Positions 15,262-19,212 of a stretch of 19,212 nucleotides of DNA are shown here, piece by piece. Origin of the DNA: an uncultured Garciella sp. (lineage in GTDB: Bacteria; Bacillota; Clostridia; Eubacteriales; Garciellaceae); assembly GCA_900555725.1 (NCBI GenBank), contig USMD01000028.1, positions 1 through 19,212 of the forward strand, read 5' to 3'. A program made the translations under genes and the position numbers. Each line of letters starts with the position of its first letter. Position 1 is the first letter of the stretch. A model generated the notes under the pieces. The model searched no databases, was not told where the DNA came from, and was given only the letters and a program-made list of their open reading frames with translations.

Positions 15262-16317
15262 ATGAAGTTACTAGTTGATAAGCTCGAAAAAAATAGAATT
15301 CTTTCTAAGGAAGAGTTTACCCAACTGATTACTGGAAGAACTCCTGAACTGGTGGAGTATCTATTTGAAAAATCAAGAAAGATCCGCCAAAAATACTATC
15401 AAAAGGATATTTATATACGAGGGCTGATTGAATTTACTAATTATTGTAAGAATGATTGTTATTATTGTGGAATTAGGAGAAGTAATCTAAGTGCTTCTAG
15501 ATATCGGTTAACAAAGGAGGAAATTCTTCAATGCTGTGAAATTGGCTATGTCCTTGGCTTTCGTACCTTTGTGCTCCAAGGGGGAGAGGACAATGCCTAT
15601 GGAGACGATAGGATTTGTGATATTGTCTATGAAATAAAGAAAAAATATCCTGATTGTGCAGTGACTCTTTCTATAGGAGAAAAATCCTATGAAAGCTATT
15701 TATCCTATTATCAAGCAGGAGCAGATCGATATTTGTTGCGTCATGAAACTGCATCTCAGGAGCACTATAAAAAACTCCATCCCTCTGAGCTATCCTTAAA
15801 AAACAGGATGGAATGTTTGTGGAATCTAAAAAAGATTGGATATCAAGTAGGGACAGGATTTATGGTAGGTTCCCCTAGACAAACTCCAGAAAATTTAGCA
15901 GAGGATTTGATTTTTATTTCTAAGCTTCAACCGGAGATGGTGGGAATAGGTCCTTTTATTCCTCATCATGATACCCCTTTTGCAAAGGAAAGGGGAGACA
16001 GTGGAGAGTTGACTTTATTTCTACTGGGACTTCTTCGATTAATGCTACCTAGTGTTCTTTTACCTGCTACTACAGCCCTTGGAACGATTGATCCAAAGGG
16101 TAGAGAAAAGGGAATTTTAGCAGGTGCCAATGTGTTAATGCCCAACCTGTCCCCTCGAAATGTAAGGGATAAGTATCTTTTATATGACAACAAAATCTGT
16201 ACAGGGGATGAAGCTGCCGAATGCCGTTATTGTATGGAACAGCGAATGAAATCCATTGGATACAATGTAGTAGTCTGTAAGGGGGACTTTAAACCTTTGG
16301 CAGCAGAAGTACAATAG
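15262..16317 (+). CDS. hydE: [FeFe]-hydrogenase maturase HydE (radical SAM)
   Basis: HydE is a radical SAM enzyme needed to assemble the 2Fe subcluster of the H-cluster. It acts after HydG on the Fe(CO)2(CN)-cysteine product. The 351 residues are typical. The radical SAM cluster ligands are C62, C66 and C69 (NYCKNDCYYCGIRRSN). The QGGEDNAYGDD and LRHETASQEHYKKLHP segments are family hallmarks. The optional second cluster site also seems intact: C313, C321 and C324, with the Cx7CxxC spacing of Thermotoga HydE. ATG 15262 follows AAAAAGGA. It is the first gene of hydE-hydG-hydF, beginning 80 nt after the P60 terminator. No strong promoter was found in that short gap. Confidence 0.95.
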   Translation: MKLLVDKLEKNRILSKEEFTQLITGRTPELVEYLFEKSRKIRQKYYQKDIYIRGLIEFTNYCKNDCYYCGIRRSNLSASRYRLTKEEILQCCEIGYVLGFRTFVLQGGEDNAYGDDRICDIVYEIKKKYPDCAVTLSIGEKSYESYLSYYQAGADRYLLRHETASQEHYKKLHPSELSLKNRMECLWNLKKIGYQVGTGFMVGSPRQTPENLAEDLIFISKLQPEMVGIGPFIPHHDTPFAKERGDSGELTLFLLGLLRLMLPSVLLPATTALGTIDPKGREKGILAGANVLMPNLSPRNVRDKYLLYDNKICTGDEAAECRYCMEQRMKSIGYNVVVCKGDFKPLAAEVQ

Positions 16318-16358
16318 GATATTTTAAAATGATACATAAAGGAAAGAGGTAAATAAGT

Positions 16359-17777
16359 ATGTATGATGTGAAATCTTTAAAAGCAGAAAAATTTATTAAT
16401 CATGAAGAGATTTTAGATACTTTAGCCTACGCCCAAGCCAACAAGCACAACGCAGAACTCATTGATAAAATCATTGAAAAGGCAAAGTTAAGAAAGGGAC
16501 TCAATCATAGGGAAGCTGCTGTTTTGTTAGACTGTGATATTGAAGAAAAGAATCAGGAGATTTATCAATTGGCCCAGCAGATGAAAAAAGATTTTTATGG
16601 CAATCGAATTGTTCTTTTTGCTCCTCTCTATTTATCCAATTATTGTGTAAATGGGTGTGTTTACTGTCCCTATCATAAAAAAAATAAGCATATTGCCCGA
16701 AAAAAATTGACTCAAGAAGAAATTAAAAGAGAGGTTATAGCATTACAGGATATGGGGCATAAACGTTTAGCCATTGAAGCAGGGGAGGATCCCCAAAACA
16801 ATCCCATTGAATATATTCTTGAATCTATTAAAACTATATATGATATGAAACATAAAAATGGTGCCATTCGTCGAGTGAATGTAAACATTGCAGCTACTAC
16901 GGTAGAAAACTATCGAAAGCTAAAGAATGCAGGAATCGGTACTTATATCCTATTCCAAGAAACATATCATAAAGAGAGCTACGAAAAACTTCATCCAACA
17001 GGACCAAAACATAATTATGCTTATCATACCGAAGCAATGGACAGAGCTATGGAGGGCGGTATTGATGATGTTGGATTAGGAGTATTGTTTGGATTAGAGT
17101 TATATCGTTATGAATTTATAGGTCTTCTTATGCATGCAGAACACTTAGAAGCTGTTTGGGGGGTAGGCCCCCACACCATTAGTGTTCCTCGAGTAAAACA
17201 TGCTGACGATATTGATCCAGGGGCCTTTGATAATGGAATCGATGATGATACCTTTGCAAAAATTGTAGCATGTATTAGGATCTCTGTACCCTATACAGGA
17301 ATGATTATGTCTACCCGAGAAAGCAAAGAGTGTAGAAAAAGAGCTCTTCATTTAGGGATATCCCAGATTAGTGGAGCTTCTAAAACCAGTGTAGGAGGGT
17401 ATGCGGAGTCAGAACCTGAGGATCAAAAATCAGAACAATTTGATGTCAGTGATAATAGGACCTTAGATGAAGTAGTAAATTGGCTAATGAGACTTGGTTA
17501 TATCCCAAGCTTTTGCACCGCATGTTACCGAGAAGGAAGAACGGGGGATCGCTTTATGAGCCTTTGTAAAAGCGGACAAATCCAAAACTGCTGTCATCCT
17601 AATGCCTTAATGACCCTAAAGGAATATTTACTAGATTATGCTTCTGAGGATACAAAAAACGTAGGAGAGCAACTTATCTTGCAGGAGCTTAATAATATTC
17701 CAAAGGACAAGGTAAGGGAAATTACTATGAAAAATCTAGGGGCAATTGAAAAAGGACAGCGGGATTTTCGTTTTTAA
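16359..17777 (+). CDS. hydG: [FeFe]-hydrogenase maturase HydG (tyrosine lyase, radical SAM)
   Basis: HydG cleaves tyrosine to p-cresol and dehydroglycine and makes the CO and cyanide ligands on iron for the H-cluster. The 472 residues match the family. The N-terminal radical SAM motif is C96, C100 and C103 (NYCVNGCVYCPYHKKN). The C-terminal auxiliary cluster motif is C386, C389 and C412 (CxxC-x22-C), which distinguishes HydG from the related thiazole enzyme ThiH. GEDPQNNP, VGPHTISVPRV and SQISGASKTSVGGY are also present. It starts at ATG 16359, after GGAAAGAGG, 41 nt downstream of hydE, and is followed by hydF after 30 nt. All cluster ligands are present, so the enzyme should be active. Confidence 0.97.
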   Translation: MYDVKSLKAEKFINHEEILDTLAYAQANKHNAELIDKIIEKAKLRKGLNHREAAVLLDCDIEEKNQEIYQLAQQMKKDFYGNRIVLFAPLYLSNYCVNGCVYCPYHKKNKHIARKKLTQEEIKREVIALQDMGHKRLAIEAGEDPQNNPIEYILESIKTIYDMKHKNGAIRRVNVNIAATTVENYRKLKNAGIGTYILFQETYHKESYEKLHPTGPKHNYAYHTEAMDRAMEGGIDDVGLGVLFGLELYRYEFIGLLMHAEHLEAVWGVGPHTISVPRVKHADDIDPGAFDNGIDDDTFAKIVACIRISVPYTGMIMSTRESKECRKRALHLGISQISGASKTSVGGYAESEPEDQKSEQFDVSDNRTLDEVVNWLMRLGYIPSFCTACYREGRTGDRFMSLCKSGQIQNCCHPNALMTLKEYLLDYASEDTKNVGEQLILQELNNIPKDKVREITMKNLGAIEKGQRDFRF

Positions 17778-17807
17778 ATTTTAGGAGATTAGGAAAGGAG
17801 AATTTTC

Positions 17808-19022
17808 ATGGGATTAAATAGTACCCCTTCCTCCGAAAGATTACACATTGGATTATTTGGAAAACAAAATGCAGGGAAGTCCAGTGTTATCAATGCTATT
17901 ACAGGGCAAAAGTTAGCTATCGTTTCAGAGTACAAGGGCACCACTACTGATCCGGTCTATAAGGCAATGGAACTTCTCCCTTTAGGCCCGGTGGTCCTCA
18001 TTGACACTCCAGGATTTGATGACGAGGGAGAATTGGGAAAACAGAGGATAGAAAAAAGCATTCAGGTTTTAAATAAAACAGACATGGCTATCCTTGTAGT
18101 GAACGGAAGCCTTGGACTATCAGGAGAGGACAATCTTTTTATAGAAAAGTTTAAAGAGAAAAAAATTCCCTATCTTATTGTGATGAATAAGGGAGACTTG
18201 GTAAAGGATGGTAAAAAACAAAGGGAAAACAAAACAGACTCCATGATTTGGGTAAGCACCAAAACGGGAGAAAATATCCATGAGTTAAAGGAATTACTAG
18301 GGAAATATGCTCCTTTAGAAGAGTCTAAGTCAAGAATTGTGGGGGATTTATTAGAACCTTCAGATTTTGTGGTTTTAGTAGTCCCCATTGATAAAGCTGC
18401 TCCAAAGGGACGGCTAATTTTGCCTCAACAACAGACTATACGGGATATTTTAGATAGCAATGCCATTTCCATTATAGTAAAGGAAACAAAGCTAAAGAAA
18501 GCCCTCGAAACCCTTGGGAAAAAGCCAAAACTTGTGATAACTGATAGTCAAGTCTTTGATCAGGTGTCAAGGGATACTCCAGAGGATATCTTACTTACTT
18601 CCTTTTCTATTCTCTTTGCAAGATACAAAGGCAATCTAGAGGAGGTTGTAAAAGGGGCAAAAACCCTAGACTCCCTTAAAGAAGGGGATACAATTTTGAT
18701 CTCCGAGGGATGTACTCATCACCGTCAATGTGATGATATTGGAACAGTCAAACTTCCCCGCATGATTACAAACTATATTGGAAAGCAAATACATTTTGAG
18801 TTTACTAGTGGAAGGGAATTTCCCACGGATTTATCAAAATATGCTATGATTGTTCATTGTGGAGGATGTACTTTAAATCAACGGGAAATGAAATATAGAA
18901 TCCAGTGTGCCCAAGGACAAGAGATCCCCATTACCAATTATGGAGTCTTGATTGCCTATATCAATGGAATCTTAAAACGCAGCATAGCACCTTTTCCCTC
19001 CATTGCAAAGGTATTAGAATAA
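17808..19022 (+). CDS. hydF: [FeFe]-hydrogenase maturase GTPase HydF
   Basis: HydF is the scaffold GTPase on which the 2Fe subcluster precursor is completed before transfer to the hydrogenase. The 404 residues contain a TrmE/Era-type GTPase domain (about 10-175) with P-loop GKQNAGKS (18-25), switch I KGTTTDP, DTPG (66-69) and NKGD. Dimerisation and cluster domains follow. The [4Fe-4S] ligands are C302 (with H304 in CTHH), C351 and C354 (HCGGC), giving the CxH-x46-CxxC spacing expected of HydF. The start is ATG 17808, preceded by AAAGGAG. It is the last gene of the hydE-hydG-hydF operon and is followed by repeat copy C, which probably terminates it. Confidence 0.97.
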   Translation: MGLNSTPSSERLHIGLFGKQNAGKSSVINAITGQKLAIVSEYKGTTTDPVYKAMELLPLGPVVLIDTPGFDDEGELGKQRIEKSIQVLNKTDMAILVVNGSLGLSGEDNLFIEKFKEKKIPYLIVMNKGDLVKDGKKQRENKTDSMIWVSTKTGENIHELKELLGKYAPLEESKSRIVGDLLEPSDFVVLVVPIDKAAPKGRLILPQQQTIRDILDSNAISIIVKETKLKKALETLGKKPKLVITDSQVFDQVSRDTPEDILLTSFSILFARYKGNLEEVVKGAKTLDSLKEGDTILISEGCTHHRQCDDIGTVKLPRMITNYIGKQIHFEFTSGREFPTDLSKYAMIVHCGGCTLNQREMKYRIQCAQGQEIPITNYGVLIAYINGILKRSIAPFPSIAKVLE

Positions 19023-19074
19023 AGATAATTTTTTTAGAAAAATATGAAAAGACAGATAATATGATTTGACTTAA

Positions 19075-19130
19075 AGAGTCGTAGATGTTTCATAAAGCAG
19101 TGAATGGAGACATCTATGACTTATATTTTT
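19075..19130. repeat. Palindromic repeat copy C, terminator-like
   Basis: AGTCGTAGATGT (19077-19088) pairs with ACATCTATGACT (19110-19121) through one G-U wobble. An inner TTCAT (19089-19093) can pair with ATGGA (19104-19108). TTATATTTTTATAT follows. It lies 52 nt after the hydF stop and aligns without gaps to copy B (6723-6769), with seven differences that are all transitions. It is probably the maturase operon terminator. Confidence 0.72.
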
Positions 19131-19175
19131 ATATCTTGCAATATCTTCTTTATCATTCGGTATAATCTGTAATAT

Positions 19176-19212
19176 CTGTCTCTTATACACATCTCCGAGC
19201 CCACGAGACAGG
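19176..19212 (+). other. Illumina Nextera adapter sequence (artefact)
   Basis: Positions 19176-19194 carry the Tn5 mosaic-end sequence CTGTCTCTTATACACATCT. This continues to 19209 as CCGAGCCCACGAGAC, the Nextera read-2 adapter, and the last three bases (AGG) would be the start of an index. The match is over 34 consecutive bases, so this is untrimmed library adapter and not genomic sequence. Genuine sequence ends at or shortly before 19175. Confidence 0.97.

Noticed and set aside
19176..19194. Tn5 mosaic end as evidence of a transposon
   Set aside because: It continues directly into the commercial adapter and stops at the contig end, so it is a library artefact.

Overview
The window looks like low-GC DNA from an anaerobic, endospore-forming, probably motile member of the Clostridia. 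The evidence is a GerW/YtfJ-type spore protein, a methyl-accepting chemotaxis protein behind a sigma-D-like promoter, an [FeFe]-hydrogenase with its full maturase set, strong AGGAGG ribosome binding sites and AT-rich spacers. I cannot name a genus. The last 37 bases are not genomic: they match the Illumina Nextera adapter, so the window ends at a contig edge.

Layout. Positions 1-52 hold a palindromic repeat that is probably a terminator. Next come a chemotaxis receptor (minus), a GerW-like protein (plus) and a glutamine-dependent NAD+ synthetase (minus). A lone siroheme nitrite/sulfite reductase-like gene (plus) follows. It converges on a three-gene MacAB-like ABC export operon (minus: adaptor, ATPase, permease). 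Divergent from that operon is a two-gene hydrogenase unit (plus): a small NuoE-like [2Fe-2S] protein and a group B-like [FeFe]-hydrogenase, closed by a strong terminator. Facing it is a thiamine-salvage group (minus: Thiamine_BP/MTH1187-like protein, ThiW, ThiM). This group has a near-consensus promoter and a leader terminator hairpin but no recognisable TPP riboswitch. An SH3-NlpC/P60 cysteine peptidase (plus) comes next. The right end is a hydE-hydG-hydF maturase operon (plus).

How the genes fit together. HydE, HydG and HydF build the 2Fe subcluster of the hydrogenase H-cluster, and the likely client enzyme lies about 3.7 kb upstream, separated from them by the thiamine and P60 genes. The hydrogenase unit has a NuoE-like electron carrier but no NuoF-like flavoprotein in the window. 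It therefore does not look like the usual heterotrimeric bifurcating enzyme.

The least-explained signal is a dispersed palindromic repeat with four members (1-48, 6723-6769, 12490-12601, 19075-19121). It sits at gene-block boundaries. Two members, 12 kb apart, are both 47 nt long and differ only by seven transitions, consistent with conserved RNA folding. The 112-bp member between thiW and thiM resembles a small MITE-like element. I saw no CRISPR array, tRNA, rRNA, transposase or phage gene. The gene content is otherwise recognisable, and I do not see a clearly new multi-gene system.
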